Numbered from the stretch's first letter, positions 17,298 through 26,285 are shown. The stretch: DNA of 64,000 nucleotides from an uncultured Gammaproteobacteria bacterium (GCA_937924335.1 CALDWW010000055.1:88718-152717), one strand, 5' to 3'. Notes: a model not told the origin generated them from the sequence alone. Made by a program: numbers and translations.

Positions 17298-17718
17298 TAC
17301 CGATCTGCCGGGACGCCCAGTCGACGACCGGTTGCACCCGCGGTGAGGTTAGCCGACTTGCCTCTTCAGCGCACACCCAACGATATTCGCTGTGTTCAGG
17401 ACGGCCGAGCTCCGGATTGGTCGGCAGATCCACTTTCCTTCTCTCGGTACGGGCGATGTAGTAACGGGCGACCTTGCCGCGACTGTACGGCCCCGTCTCC
17501 ACGAACTCGGCACCCCAGTCGAACCGCAGGTCCCCGAGCGTGGTCTCTTCCTCCACCTCCCGGACAGCCGCTTCCACGGGGCTCTCCCCGGCTTCCACCA
17601 TGCCTTTGGGGAAATCCCAGTGACTGAAGGCGCGCAGCAACAAAAATCGCCACTCATCGCCGACGGATCGGACGACGACCACGCCCGCGGAGAGTCGTGT
17701 CTGGGCGAAATAGTCCAT
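17269..17718 (-). CDS. Nudix hydrolase
   Basis: A 149-residue Nudix protein. The Nudix box is GMVEAGESPVEAAVREVEEE followed by TTL, matching G-x5-E-x7-REU-x-EE apart from Thr at the usual Gly. The start DYFAQTRLSAGVVVVRSVGD and the DFPKG motif before the box resemble the diadenosine-polyphosphate/dinucleotide hydrolase branch rather than MutT or RppH, but the substrate is open. The 3' end overlaps the convergent photolyase gene by 29 bases. It diverges from oxyR across a 178-base region. Confidence 0.87.
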   Translation of the reverse strand: MDYFAQTRLSAGVVVVRSVGDEWRFLLLRAFSHWDFPKGMVEAGESPVEAAVREVEEETTLGDLRFDWGAEFVETGPYSRGKVARYYIARTERRKVDLPTNPELGRPEHSEYRWVCAEEASRLTSPRVQPVVDWASRQIGIRSNRSEET

Positions 17719-17858
17719 CCGCCCAGTATACCGTCCGGTCCTTCGGACACCGATGATTCATGCGGCCTGAGAGGCCACCAGATCAGTCCCCTGGCACTCG
17801 AGTACCTCGATGACCGGCCCCGTTGTCGTGAGTCTGGCGACATTGAGCCTGACGGTGG

Positions 17859-17888
17859 TTGATTTATTCAGCTAATTGGTTTTATATT
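17859..17888 (+). promoter_or_regulatory. Candidate oxyR promoter
   Basis: TTGATT (17859-17864) and TATATT (17883-17888) are 18 bases apart. Initiation seven bases further on would start the transcript within one or two bases of the oxyR ATG, which fits the lack of any Shine-Dalgarno sequence there (TTTCTGATAG precedes the ATG). Confidence 0.5.
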
Positions 17889-17892
17889 TCTG

Positions 17893-17907
17893 ATAGATGA
17901 AAGCTAT
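17893..17907 (+). promoter_or_regulatory. OxyR half-operator across the oxyR start codon
   Basis: ATAGATGAAAGCTAT matches the OxyR element ATAG-N-T-NNN-A-N-CTAT at every specified position. It includes the oxyR initiation codon (17897-17899) and lies at about +5 relative to the predicted transcription start. A second element one turn away, expected for tetramer binding, is not obvious on either side. Binding here would suggest negative autoregulation. Confidence 0.55.
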
Positions 17908-18832
17908 CAGCTCCGGAATCAGCCTGAGAGCCCTCGGTTATCTGGTCGCGCTGGCCGACGAGAACCATTTCGGCAGGGCGGCGCAGCGTTGCTTCGTCAG
18001 CCAACCGACGCTGAGCGCCCAGATCAAGAAGCTGGAAGATCAACTCGGCGTGCAGCTGGTAGAACGGAGCCAGCGGCGGGTCATGATGACGGGTATCGGT
18101 GAGAGGATCGTCTCACGTGCGCGGGCCGTCCTCCGGGAAGTGGATGAGATCTGCGAGTCGGCCCGTAATCATCAGGATCCGCTTGCCGGTGATCTGCGCG
18201 TAGGCGTCATCCCCACCATCGCCCCCTATCTCTTGCCCCTGATCGCCCCTGACCTGCACAAGACCCTGCCGCGACTGAAGCTTTACCTTCTGGAGCTCCA
18301 GACGGAACCTTTGCTCGCGGCCCTCGGGAACGGCGACGTCGACCTGGCGATCCTGGCGTTGCCGATCGCGCAGGACGGCTTGCAGATACAGGAGCTCTAC
18401 TCGGAAGACTTCGTCGCCGCCCTGCCCTCGGGACACCGTCTGTCGCAACGACCGCATCTCAAGGTGTCGGATCTCGAAGGCGAGACCCTGCTTCTGCTCG
18501 AGGAAGGGCACTGCCTGAGGGACCAGGCGCTGGAAATCTGCAACCGTGTCGATATAGACGAGGCTCAGGACTTCCGTGCCACCAGCCTCGAGACACTCAG
18601 GCAGATGGTCGCCTCGGGGATCGGCGTCACGCTGCTCCCCGGGCTCGCCACGGAGCGCCCGGTGGCCAGAGTCGCAGGATTGGTGACCCGGCCGCTCAGG
18701 AACCCGACCCCGGACCGCCGGATCGCGGCGGCCTGGCGACGCACGAGTCCCCGCATCGCCACGCTTGAAGAAGTCTGCCGCATCATCCGGCAGACGCTGG
18801 TGGCCAGCAAGGCGCCGATCAAAAGCGCCTGA
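17897..18832 (+). CDS. oxyR: Hydrogen-peroxide-sensing LysR regulator OxyR
   Basis: OxyR activates catalase, peroxiredoxin and iron-handling genes when its regulatory cysteine is oxidised. The 311-residue protein has the LysR winged helix at the N terminus (YLVALADENHFGRAAQRCFV, then SQPTLSAQIKKLEDQLGVQL). The redox site EEGHCLRDQALEIC has C206 and C215 nine residues apart, the spacing of C199 and C208 in the E. coli protein, and is followed by the diagnostic FRATSLETLRQMVASGIGVT. The start has no Shine-Dalgarno sequence and is probably leaderless. The 3' end overlaps the convergent transporter permease gene by 14 bases. No catalase or peroxiredoxin gene is adjacent. Confidence 0.95.
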   Translation: MKAISSGISLRALGYLVALADENHFGRAAQRCFVSQPTLSAQIKKLEDQLGVQLVERSQRRVMMTGIGERIVSRARAVLREVDEICESARNHQDPLAGDLRVGVIPTIAPYLLPLIAPDLHKTLPRLKLYLLELQTEPLLAALGNGDVDLAILALPIAQDGLQIQELYSEDFVAALPSGHRLSQRPHLKVSDLEGETLLLLEEGHCLRDQALEICNRVDIDEAQDFRATSLETLRQMVASGIGVTLLPGLATERPVARVAGLVTRPLRNPTPDRRIAAAWRRTSPRIATLEEVCRIIRQTLVASKAPIKSA

Positions 18833-21308
18833 GCACGGCCACCGGCGAGTGGGTCACGACGGTTCGCGTCGCCAGAAAACCGCTGCCGCCGACCAGCACG
18901 AGCCCGGCCATGAGACCGGCAAGCCAGAGCCACGGATTGCCGTCGAAATCGAGCTGGAACACACGGTCGGCAATCACCGTACCGGTTACCAGCGCGCCGC
19001 CCGCGGCAAGGGTCCCGGCCAGAACGCCGAGTAGCGAAAACTCAATCAGCGCCGCGCTAAGGACCTGGCTTCTGCGAGCCCCGAGTGATCTCAGCAGAGC
19101 GCTCTCATAGAGTCTCTCATCGCGACCGGCGTCAACCACGGCCAGTAACACGAGTACACCGGCGGCCAGAGAGAACAGGAAGACGTACTGGACCGCCGTG
19201 GCGGCCTGATCCATGACGCGGCGGATCTGTCCGAGGATCGCATCGATATCGATGATAGTGACGCTGGGAAATTTGCGGATGAGTTCGAGCAGGTCAGCGC
19301 CATTCTGCGGCGTCACGTGGATGCTCCCGATATGGGTGGTCGGGTAGGGGTCGAGCGTGCCGGGTGAGAACAGCATGAAAAAATTCGGGCGAAACGAGTC
19401 CCACTGGACCGTGCGCAGGCTGGTCACGTCTGCCGTGAATTGCTCCCCCGCCACATCGAATCCCAGCCTGTCGCCCAGGTCTATCCCCAGATCGCGGGCG
19501 AACTCGACTTCCACCGACACCTGCCCCGTCGCGGCACTCGAATCGGACCACCAGGTCCCCTGCACGACACTGTTATCTTCCTGCAGTTCAAGGTTGCTGC
19601 TCAGGTTGGCCTCTCTGTCGGCCAGTCGCCTGCCACGCTCCGACGCCAGCGACTCGATGTCCAGGATCTCACCGTTGATCTCAGTAAGGCGCGCCCGGAC
19701 CAGCGGCACCAGCCCGGCCTCGCCGACGCGATCCTCGAGGAATGCCGTCACCTGCTGCACCTCGTCGGGCTGGATGTTGATCAGGAAGCGGTTCGGAGCA
19801 TCCTCCGGTAGCGCCGCGCGCCACTCCACGAGCAGGTCGGTGCGCACCAGCGTCAGCAGCAGGAGCACCATGATCCCGAGGCCGAACGCGACGACCTGGA
19901 CGACACTGCTGGTCCTGCGACGCGCAAGCCCGGCCAACGCATAACGCCAGGCTGCCCCGGCCGACCCCCTGATCCTCGTTGCAACGATCACCAGCACTGC
20001 CGCGGAGACAGCAAGCACCAACAGCAGGACCAGCAGGCCCAGGACGAGCCACCCGGCCAGCACCGCGTCGCCCACCTGCCAGAACAGCAACCCCACGATC
20101 GATACCGCAGCGGCCCCGTACACTGTCCACGCAGAGGGCGGGGGCGCGGACAGGTCCCGGCGAAGCACTCGCAATGGTGGCACGCGTCGCACGGCCACCA
20201 GACTGGGCAAAGCGAAGCCTGCGAGCACGACGGCGGCGAGCGCCGCCCCGCCCAGGGCCGGCCGCAATCCGGGCGCCGGAAGCTCGCTGCCGGCCAGGTC
20301 CGTAAGAACCATCGCCAGTCCGGCTTGCGCGCCGTATCCGAGGATCACCCCGGCCAGAGCGGAAGTCGCAGCTATGGTCGCCAGTTGAGCAAGACTGACC
20401 TTCAGAACGTAGGACTCCCGCGCCCCGAACGACTTCATGAGCGCCACGGTATCAATCTGTCTCCCCGCGTATCGACTGGCCGCCATGGCGACAGCTACCG
20501 CCGCCAGTAATGTGCCGACCAGAGCCGCGAGACCCAGAAATCGTTGTGCCCGGGTAAGCGCGTTGCGGATCTCCGGGCCGGCGTCGCTCAGGTCACGAAT
20601 CCGCTCGCTGACGCCAAGTCGCGGCACGACGAACGCCCTGAGATCGGTGATCGCGTCGCGGTCGCCGGCGAACAGCTGTTTGTAGCTGACCCGACTGCCC
20701 GGCTGTATCAACCCCGTCGCGGGCACATCCCGCTCGTTGATCAGCAGTGTGGGTGCCAGGTCGACGAAACTGAAACCCTGATCGGGGCGGTAGTCGAGCA
20801 CACGCGTAATGGTCAATCGCGCATCCCCCAGGGCGACAGTGACCCCTGGCGACTCTCCCAGGCGAGCCAGCAGCTTCGCGTCGGCCCACGCCTCGCCCGG
20901 TTGCGGCACCGAAGATGCCACAAGCGACTCGCCGAACGGCGTGTCACTGGTGCGTAGCTGGCCCCGAAGCGGATACTTCTCGCTGACCGCCTCGACATCG
21001 ACCAGCGCTGTCGAGTCGCCGGCAACTACGACACTCGGGAACGACGTCCCGGTGGCGACCTGCAGCCCGGAAGCTGACGCCTCCCGGAGGTACAGATCCG
21101 AAATCGGCCGATTGGACCTGATGACCAGGTCGGCGGCGAGGACCTCTGCGGATCGCATCACGACGACCTGTTCGACGCGATCGGTGAAAAAACCGACCGC
21201 GGTCATGGCAGCCACGGCCAGCGTGACCGCGGCAACCAGGACTCTCAGTTCGCCGCCGCGCAGATCGCGGATGACGGACACAAACCCCTGTCGGACGGCT
21301 CCCCTCAC
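18819..21308 (-). CDS. ybbP: YbbP-type ABC transporter permease (FtsX/MacB-like), GTG start
   Basis: An 829-residue inner-membrane protein with one N-terminal helix (LVAAVTLAVAAMTAVGFF), a large periplasmic domain at about 45-240, a three-helix FtsX block, a second pair of helices, a second periplasmic domain at about 480-660, and a final FtsX block with LYESALLRSLGARRSQVL (the coupling segment towards the ATPase). This duplicated layout is that of YbbP/LolC-type mechanotransmission permeases. The start is GTG at 21308 overlapping the ybbA stop by four bases (GTGA). Position next to tesA, as in many gammaproteobacteria, suggests a role in lipid or envelope export or repair, but the substrate is unknown. 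Confidence 0.9.
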   Translation of the reverse strand: MRGAVRQGFVSVIRDLRGGELRVLVAAVTLAVAAMTAVGFFTDRVEQVVVMRSAEVLAADLVIRSNRPISDLYLREASASGLQVATGTSFPSVVVAGDSTALVDVEAVSEKYPLRGQLRTSDTPFGESLVASSVPQPGEAWADAKLLARLGESPGVTVALGDARLTITRVLDYRPDQGFSFVDLAPTLLINERDVPATGLIQPGSRVSYKQLFAGDRDAITDLRAFVVPRLGVSERIRDLSDAGPEIRNALTRAQRFLGLAALVGTLLAAVAVAMAASRYAGRQIDTVALMKSFGARESYVLKVSLAQLATIAATSALAGVILGYGAQAGLAMVLTDLAGSELPAPGLRPALGGAALAAVVLAGFALPSLVAVRRVPPLRVLRRDLSAPPPSAWTVYGAAAVSIVGLLFWQVGDAVLAGWLVLGLLVLLLVLAVSAAVLVIVATRIRGSAGAAWRYALAGLARRRTSSVVQVVAFGLGIMVLLLLTLVRTDLLVEWRAALPEDAPNRFLINIQPDEVQQVTAFLEDRVGEAGLVPLVRARLTEINGEILDIESLASERGRRLADREANLSSNLELQEDNSVVQGTWWSDSSAATGQVSVEVEFARDLGIDLGDRLGFDVAGEQFTADVTSLRTVQWDSFRPNFFMLFSPGTLDPYPTTHIGSIHVTPQNGADLLELIRKFPSVTIIDIDAILGQIRRVMDQAATAVQYVFLFSLAAGVLVLLAVVDAGRDERLYESALLRSLGARRSQVLSAALIEFSLLGVLAGTLAAGGALVTGTVIADRVFQLDFDGNPWLWLAGLMAGLVLVGGSGFLATRTVVTHSPVAVLRRF

Positions 21309-21964
21309 GCCAGCCGGCCCGCATCCAGCCGCACGGTGCGATCACAGCGCGACGCCAGGACCTGGTCATGGGTTACGAGGACCAGGGTGGTTCCATGCTC
21401 CGCATTGAGATCGAACAGCAGATTGGCTACCCGCTCGCCGGTCGCGGCGTCGAGATTCCCGGTCGGCTCGTCCGCAAACAGGATCAATGGCCGGCCTACG
21501 AATGCCCTGGCGATTGCCACCCGTTGCCTCTCCCCACCCGATAACTGTCTTGGATAGTGTTTGGCGCGCTCCGCGAGGCCGACTCGCTCGAGGACGGTCA
21601 ATGCCGCGGCCCGTGCCTGACGATCTCCAGCGAGTTCCAGGGGCAGCATCACATTCTCCAGAGCGGTCAGCGAGGGAATGAGATGGAAAGACTGGAATAC
21701 GAATCCCACGCGCTGGGCCCGGAGGGCAGCCCTGCCGTCCTCATCCAGTCGCGTCAGGTCCTGACCGTCCAGTATCACCTGTCCGGCAGTGGGCAGGTCC
21801 AGCCCTGCCAGGAGTGCCAGCAACGTCGACTTGCCGGCGCCGGAGGCGCCGATGATCGCAACCGATTCCCCCCTCACAATGCCCAGATCGATGCCGTCCA
21901 CGATAGTCAGCGTGCCCTCCGGGCTGCTAACCTCTCGCGTCAATCGGCTGCTTTCAAGAACCAT
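21305..21964 (-). CDS. ybbA: ABC transporter ATP-binding protein YbbA
   Basis: The ATPase partner of the YbbP permease, LolD/MacB-like. The 219-residue protein has Walker A IGASGAGKSTLL, Q-loop GFVFQSFHLIPSLTALENV, signature LSGGERQRVAIARA, Walker B LILFADEPTGNLD and switch His in LVTHD. An ATG at 21979 is in frame, but GGAG six bases before the ATG at 21964 makes that the better start. With it the start codon shares the tetranucleotide CATG (21962-21965) with the tesA start on the other strand, leaving no intergenic region between the divergent genes. It is translationally coupled to ybbP. Confidence 0.94.
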   Translation of the reverse strand: MVLESSRLTREVSSPEGTLTIVDGIDLGIVRGESVAIIGASGAGKSTLLALLAGLDLPTAGQVILDGQDLTRLDEDGRAALRAQRVGFVFQSFHLIPSLTALENVMLPLELAGDRQARAAALTVLERVGLAERAKHYPRQLSGGERQRVAIARAFVGRPLILFADEPTGNLDAATGERVANLLFDLNAEHGTTLVLVTHDQVLASRCDRTVRLDAGRLA

Positions 21965-22616
21965 GTCCCGCTCCGTCATCTTGCTTGTCCGACTCCTGAT
22001 CCTTGTATTCGTTCTGAACCCGCTGACTGTTTCGGGCGAAGACGAGCCTACGCTGCTTGTGCTTGGCGACAGCCTGAGTGCCGGCTATGGCCTGGCGAAG
22101 GACGACACCTGGGCGACGCTACTTCAACTCCGCCTTCAGGACGAAGGCTATCCTCACCGCGTCGTCAATGCCGGCATCAGCGGCGATACTACCCGCGGCG
22201 GCCTCGCGCGTCTCCCACGGGCGCTGTCGGTCCATCGGCCGGAGATCGTCGTCATCGAGCTCGGCGGCAACGACGGTCTTCGAGCGATCCCTGCAGATGA
22301 GATTCGCGACAACCTGACGAGGCTGGTCAGGCTTTCGCGCGCGAGCGGCGCCAGGCCGCTCATCGCCGGAATCACGTTGCCGCCCAACTACGGGCCCGAC
22401 TATACCCACCGATTCCAGGCGGCATTCGAGTCCGTGGCCGAGGAGGAGCAGGTCCCTCTGACGCCGTTCATCCTGGACGGCATCGCCCTCCAGCCGGGCA
22501 TGATGCAGGATGACGGCATCCACCCGACGGCCGCGGCTCAGCCCCTGATCCTGGACAACCTGTGGCCGTGGATCCAGCCGTTACTGGAAGAAAAACATCT
22601 GACAGACCGGCCCTAG
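21963..22616 (+). CDS. tesA: Periplasmic acyl-CoA thioesterase I / arylesterase, SGNH hydrolase
   Basis: TesA is a secreted SGNH-family hydrolase with thioesterase, lysophospholipase and arylesterase activities. The 217-residue precursor has a signal peptide (MSRSVILLVRLLILVFVLNP, predicted cleavage shortly after VSG). The mature protein shows block I LVLGDSLSAGYGL with the nucleophile Ser, block II NAGISGDTT, block III IELGGNDGLR with the oxyanion Asn, and block V DDGIHPTAAAQP with catalytic Asp and His. It diverges from ybbA with overlapping start codons and has only a weak ribosome binding site. A link to the FadD enzyme encoded next is plausible: fatty acids released in the periplasm could be activated by FadD. 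Confidence 0.93.
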   Translation: MSRSVILLVRLLILVFVLNPLTVSGEDEPTLLVLGDSLSAGYGLAKDDTWATLLQLRLQDEGYPHRVVNAGISGDTTRGGLARLPRALSVHRPEIVVIELGGNDGLRAIPADEIRDNLTRLVRLSRASGARPLIAGITLPPNYGPDYTHRFQAAFESVAEEEQVPLTPFILDGIALQPGMMQDDGIHPTAAAQPLILDNLWPWIQPLLEEKHLTDRP

Positions 22617-22618
22617 AG

Positions 22619-22648
22619 TTGCTCATACCTTGCTGCGCCTGCTATACA
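22619..22648 (+). promoter_or_regulatory. Candidate fadD promoter
   Basis: TTGCTC (22619-22624) and TATACA (22643-22648) are 18 bases apart, about 120 bases upstream of fadD. An inverted repeat TACT-N7-AGTA follows at 22681-22695 and could be a regulator site, but it does not match a FadR or PsrA consensus that I know. Confidence 0.35.
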
Positions 22649-22765
22649 TCCGCATTCGGGGCGCACCCAAATAGCCCGTGTACTAAAATTGAGTAGCGGC
22701 GCGCGGCGCGGTCTACGCACCGGGCGAGCCGGGGAAACAGAATAATCACAAGCCGGGGGCATCAA

Positions 22766-24430
22766 ATGGCGGAGAAGATCTGGCTGAGTCAGTACCCAGA
22801 AGGCATCCCTGAGACGATTGATCCGAATTGTATTGCTTCGCTGAAGCAGCTGATCGAGACGTCGTTCGAGAAATACCGGGATCTGCCGGCGTTCACCAAC
22901 ATGGGACACTCGATCACCTATGGTGAACTCGACCAGATGAGCCGCTACTTCGGCGCCTATCTGCAGAAAGTCGCCGGATTGCAGAAGGGCGAGCGCGTAG
23001 CGATCATGCTGCCGAACGTCTTGCAGTACCCGGTTGCCGTCTTCGGCATCTTGCGCGCCGGGCTATGCGTCGTAAACGTCAACCCGCTATACACGCCCCG
23101 GGAGCTCGAGCACCAGCTCAAGGACTCGGGGGCCAAGGTCATCCTGATCCTGGAGAACTTTGCCACCACCCTCGAGAAAGTGGTGGACAAGACAGATGTC
23201 TCCACCATCATCACCACCGGGGTCGGCGACATGCTGCCCTTCCCGAAGGGCGCCCTGACCAACTTTGTGGTGCGCCGGGTCAAGAAAATGGTGCCACCGT
23301 ACTCGCTCCCATCCCCGACCAACTTCTCCCGGAGCCTGAAAGAGGGCAAGTGGCAGACCCTCGACGATGTGGAACTCGATCACGACGATCTGGCGTTCCT
23401 GCAGTACACCGGCGGCACGACCGGCGTCTCCAAGGGAGCGATCCTGACCCACGGGAACATCGTGTCCAATGTCCTGCAGTCCGAGGCCTGGTGCGGAGCG
23501 GTGTTCTCCGAGGGTGCGGAGATCGCGATCACCGCCCTGCCGCTGTATCACATCTTCTCGCTGACGGCGAACTGCATGATGGTCTCTTATGTCGGAGGCA
23601 ACAATGTCCTGATAACCAACCCGCGGGACTTTGACGGGTTCGTGAAAGAGCTCGACAAGTATCCGTTCACCTTTATCAGCGGCGTCAATACCCTGTTCAA
23701 TGCGCTACTCAATACACCAGGGTTCGACCAGGTCGACTTCTCGCCGATGAAGATCGCCCTGGGCGGCGGTATGGCCGTCCAGAAGCCGGTCGCGGAGCAT
23801 TGGAAAAAGGTCACCGGCAAGCCGATCCTGCAGGCATATGGGCTGACTGAGACATCGCCCGCCGCCTGCATCAATCCTCCCGATATGAGGGAGTTCAACG
23901 GTTCAATCGGGTTACCGATCTCGTCAACCGAAGTCGAGATCCGGGACGACGACGGCGGCGACGTGCCTCTTGGCGAGGTCGGCGAGATCTGCATCCGCGG
24001 ACCACAGGTCATGGCCGGCTACTGGCAACGACCGGAGGAGACCGCCAAGACGATGTTCCAGGGCGGCTGGTTACGCACCGGCGACATGGGGCGGATGGAC
24101 GAATCCGGCTTTGTCTTTATCACCGATCGCAAAAAGGACATGATCCTGGTCTCCGGGTTCAATGTATTCCCGAACGAGATAGAGGACGTGGTCGTGGGCA
24201 TGGAAGGCGTCCTGGAAGCGGCTGCGATAGGGGTGCCCGACGAGAGATCCGGCGAGATCGTGAAACTCTTCGTGGTACGCAAACACGAGTCCCTGACAGA
24301 GGACGAGATCCGGGCCTACTGCAAGGAGAACCTGACCGGCTATAAGCGCCCGAAGGTGATCGAGTTCAGGGAAGATCTGCCGAAGACCAACGTCGGAAAG
24401 ATCCTGCGCAGGGCTCTACGGGACAGCTGA
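22766..24430 (+). CDS. fadD: Long-chain fatty acid-CoA ligase
   Basis: FadD activates long-chain fatty acids to acyl-CoA through an acyl-AMP intermediate, for beta-oxidation or lipid synthesis. The 554-residue AMP-forming ligase has the P-loop YTGGTTGVSKGAILTHGNIV (Y214 to about V233), the A4/A5 motif QAYGLTETSPAACINP, the hinge GWLRTGDMGRMDESGFVFIT and DRKKDMILVSGFNVFPNEIE, and the catalytic Lys in LPKTNVGKILRRALR. Length and sequence match the FadD1/FadD2 type of gammaproteobacteria. GGGG lies seven bases before the ATG. It ends 11 bases from the convergent patatin gene. Confidence 0.95.
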   Translation: MAEKIWLSQYPEGIPETIDPNCIASLKQLIETSFEKYRDLPAFTNMGHSITYGELDQMSRYFGAYLQKVAGLQKGERVAIMLPNVLQYPVAVFGILRAGLCVVNVNPLYTPRELEHQLKDSGAKVILILENFATTLEKVVDKTDVSTIITTGVGDMLPFPKGALTNFVVRRVKKMVPPYSLPSPTNFSRSLKEGKWQTLDDVELDHDDLAFLQYTGGTTGVSKGAILTHGNIVSNVLQSEAWCGAVFSEGAEIAITALPLYHIFSLTANCMMVSYVGGNNVLITNPRDFDGFVKELDKYPFTFISGVNTLFNALLNTPGFDQVDFSPMKIALGGGMAVQKPVAEHWKKVTGKPILQAYGLTETSPAACINPPDMREFNGSIGLPISSTEVEIRDDDGGDVPLGEVGEICIRGPQVMAGYWQRPEETAKTMFQGGWLRTGDMGRMDESGFVFITDRKKDMILVSGFNVFPNEIEDVVVGMEGVLEAAAIGVPDERSGEIVKLFVVRKHESLTEDEIRAYCKENLTGYKRPKVIEFREDLPKTNVGKILRRALRDS

Positions 24431-24441
24431 ACGCGTGGGTG

Positions 24442-25716
24442 TCACGCTCGGCGAGCTGAAGTTCCGGGCCTGATCTTCGAGTCCATCCACTTATCGAGCC
24501 GATCCAGCGCCTCGCTCAGCCGATTGGTCGTCGGATTCAGGTAGAGCCCCACCTCATCGAGTCCGCTACTGTCCTCAAGTGCGGCGGAGAAATGGCGTCC
24601 CCGTTCATCGAGGATGTCTGATCGCACGGTGATACCGTGCGCGTCCAGCACCGGGACGAGCTCGTCCAGGCGCAGTCTGAGGTCACGGCGTGTCGTGCGA
24701 TACGCGTGCTGGCAGACGTTCTCCCGATCCGCATAGCTGAAGAGGTTGGTAAAGAACATGCGAGAGTCGTGCCGGTCAGGCTCGAACAGCACCACCTTGG
24801 ACTGCTCGTAACTGCTGTCATATTTCGACATGCCGACCCGCATCCGGGAGTGGATGATCGACCGGAACGTCTGGGACAGCACCACCGGCAGACCGCCCTG
24901 GACGAGCTTGTCGTGGCGTTTCTGCTCATCCTCGGGCGCCAGATCGGCGTCATAGGGCACGATCGGGTTGATGCAGAAGAGAAGATCACAGCCGGCATCC
25001 AGGGCGACGGATGCATGCAGTGTCTTCTTCAGACCGCCGTCAACGAAGTCCCGGCCCTGGATCTTGACCGGCGGATACAGGCCGGGCAGGGCCGTACTGG
25101 CCTGGACCGCCCGCGAGATGGGAATGTCATCGGTACCGCTGGCCCCGAAACGCACCGACTGCCCGGTGTCCAACTCGACGGCGATGATGTACAGCTCCTT
25201 CTCGAGCTCGCGAAAGTCGTTCGAATAACCTCGATTCGACAGCAACTCGGAGAGGAAACGCTCTATGGGCCGATTGTCGAAGATAGCCGTCGGGATGGCG
25301 CGGGTGATGCCGCTGAACGACTCGAGCAGGGTTCTGCGGAACGGGTTACGCAGATATCGGAAACTCGAGTCCAGGAGCAGGCCCGGAACCGACGCCAGCC
25401 GCCTCAGGTACTCCCGATAAGCCGGTTGCAGGAACAGGACGGGGGAAAATCTCGCGTCGCCGGGTCGGGGTCGGATAAAGACCCGCGCCATATCCTCCGG
25501 CGCGATACCGTTGGCCAACAGGGCGGAAATCATTGCGCCGGCGCTGACTCCCACGTAGACATTCACATGCTGGAAGTCCATGCCGTCCAGGGCTTCGTTG
25601 AGGGCGATCAGCGCGCCGATCTCGTAGACGCCGCCCAGAGGTCCGCCGCCAGCAAGCGCGACACCGATCTTGCGCCTAGGCGGCTTGGCGGCACCGTTGG
25701 ACTTGCTCGCCGCCAT
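24442..25716 (-). CDS. Patatin-like phospholipase/esterase
   Basis: A 424-residue patatin-fold serine hydrolase with a Ser-Asp dyad. The oxyanion loop is GVALAGGGPLGGVYEIGALI, the nucleophile is S58 in YVGVSAGAMIS, and the catalytic Asp is D226 in FVDGGLKKT. There is no signal peptide, so it acts inside the cell. Its start lies two bases after the stop of the phasin gene, giving a two-gene operon. That pairing suggests an action on polyhydroxyalkanoate granules or on membrane lipids at the granule surface; this is an inference from context, since patatins include phospholipases, esterases and some intracellular PHB depolymerase-like proteins. Confidence 0.87.
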   Translation of the reverse strand: MAASKSNGAAKPPRRKIGVALAGGGPLGGVYEIGALIALNEALDGMDFQHVNVYVGVSAGAMISALLANGIAPEDMARVFIRPRPGDARFSPVLFLQPAYREYLRRLASVPGLLLDSSFRYLRNPFRRTLLESFSGITRAIPTAIFDNRPIERFLSELLSNRGYSNDFRELEKELYIIAVELDTGQSVRFGASGTDDIPISRAVQASTALPGLYPPVKIQGRDFVDGGLKKTLHASVALDAGCDLLFCINPIVPYDADLAPEDEQKRHDKLVQGGLPVVLSQTFRSIIHSRMRVGMSKYDSSYEQSKVVLFEPDRHDSRMFFTNLFSYADRENVCQHAYRTTRRDLRLRLDELVPVLDAHGITVRSDILDERGRHFSAALEDSSGLDEVGLYLNPTTNRLSEALDRLDKWMDSKIRPGTSARRA

Positions 25717-25718
25717 CC

Positions 25719-26285
25719 TCAGGGCCGGGTCGCAGTCCCGGCCGCTTTCCTGCGCCTGCCGGTTGTCTTGGCTTGACGTCGGGGCCGGGGAGTCGCCTTC
25801 TTGGCGGCTGCCCTGGTCCCTGACTTAGCCGGCTGCCCAGGTCGCTTGCGGGTGGCCGTCGACTTTTTCTTCGGCCGCCGACTGGCCGTCCCGGTACCGT
25901 CCAGGCCTTGCAACGCCCGCTGCAATTTCTCTACTCGCTCGGTGAGTTCGGCGATATCCCGTTTTGTAGGTATCTGGAGTGAATTCAGTGCCTTAGCGAC
26001 TCTGCGCTCGAACATCACCTCGAGTCGTTCGCGGGTTTCACTCACGGCCGTCCGGGCGGCACTGGCCTGCTGCTCCGCGGCGCGGAAGGGACGCGCAACC
26101 TGATCTCGAGCGGTCCGCTCGACACTCTCGCCGAGTTCCACCAGCCTCTCGAACAGACGACCGCCCTCTTTACCAGCGCGCGAGTAGGCGCCAAGTCCGG
26201 CCAACCAGATGTCGTGGGCAGAAGCTCGGATAAGGTTTGCCAGGGGATACCCGTTGACCGGGCTCTCTGTGCGCGTTTTGGCCAT
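25719..26285 (-). CDS. Phasin family protein with a Lys/Arg/Ala-rich C-terminal tail (PhaF/PhaI-like)
   Basis: The first 120 residues carry the phasin pattern: SAHDIWLAGLGAYSRAGKEG, then FERLVELGESVERTAR, and a long amphipathic helix ending in LTERVEKLQRALQGL, a short coiled coil that can drive oligomerisation. The last 60 residues are almost entirely Lys, Arg, Ala, Thr, Gly and Pro, resembling the histone-like DNA-binding tail of PhaF. In that family such proteins coat polyhydroxyalkanoate granules and tether them to the nucleoid. GGAGG lies eight bases before the ATG. No PHA synthase gene is in the window, so PHA storage in this organism is inferred, not shown. Confidence 0.85.
   Translation of the reverse strand: MAKTRTESPVNGYPLANLIRASAHDIWLAGLGAYSRAGKEGGRLFERLVELGESVERTARDQVARPFRAAEQQASAARTAVSETRERLEVMFERRVAKALNSLQIPTKRDIAELTERVEKLQRALQGLDGTGTASRRPKKKSTATRKRPGQPAKSGTRAAAKKATPRPRRQAKTTGRRRKAAGTATRP

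Noticed and set aside
22681..22695. TACT-N7-AGTA upstream of fadD as a FadR or PsrA site
   Set aside because: Only four-base arms, and it does not match the consensus of either regulator as I know them; noted in the promoter entry only.
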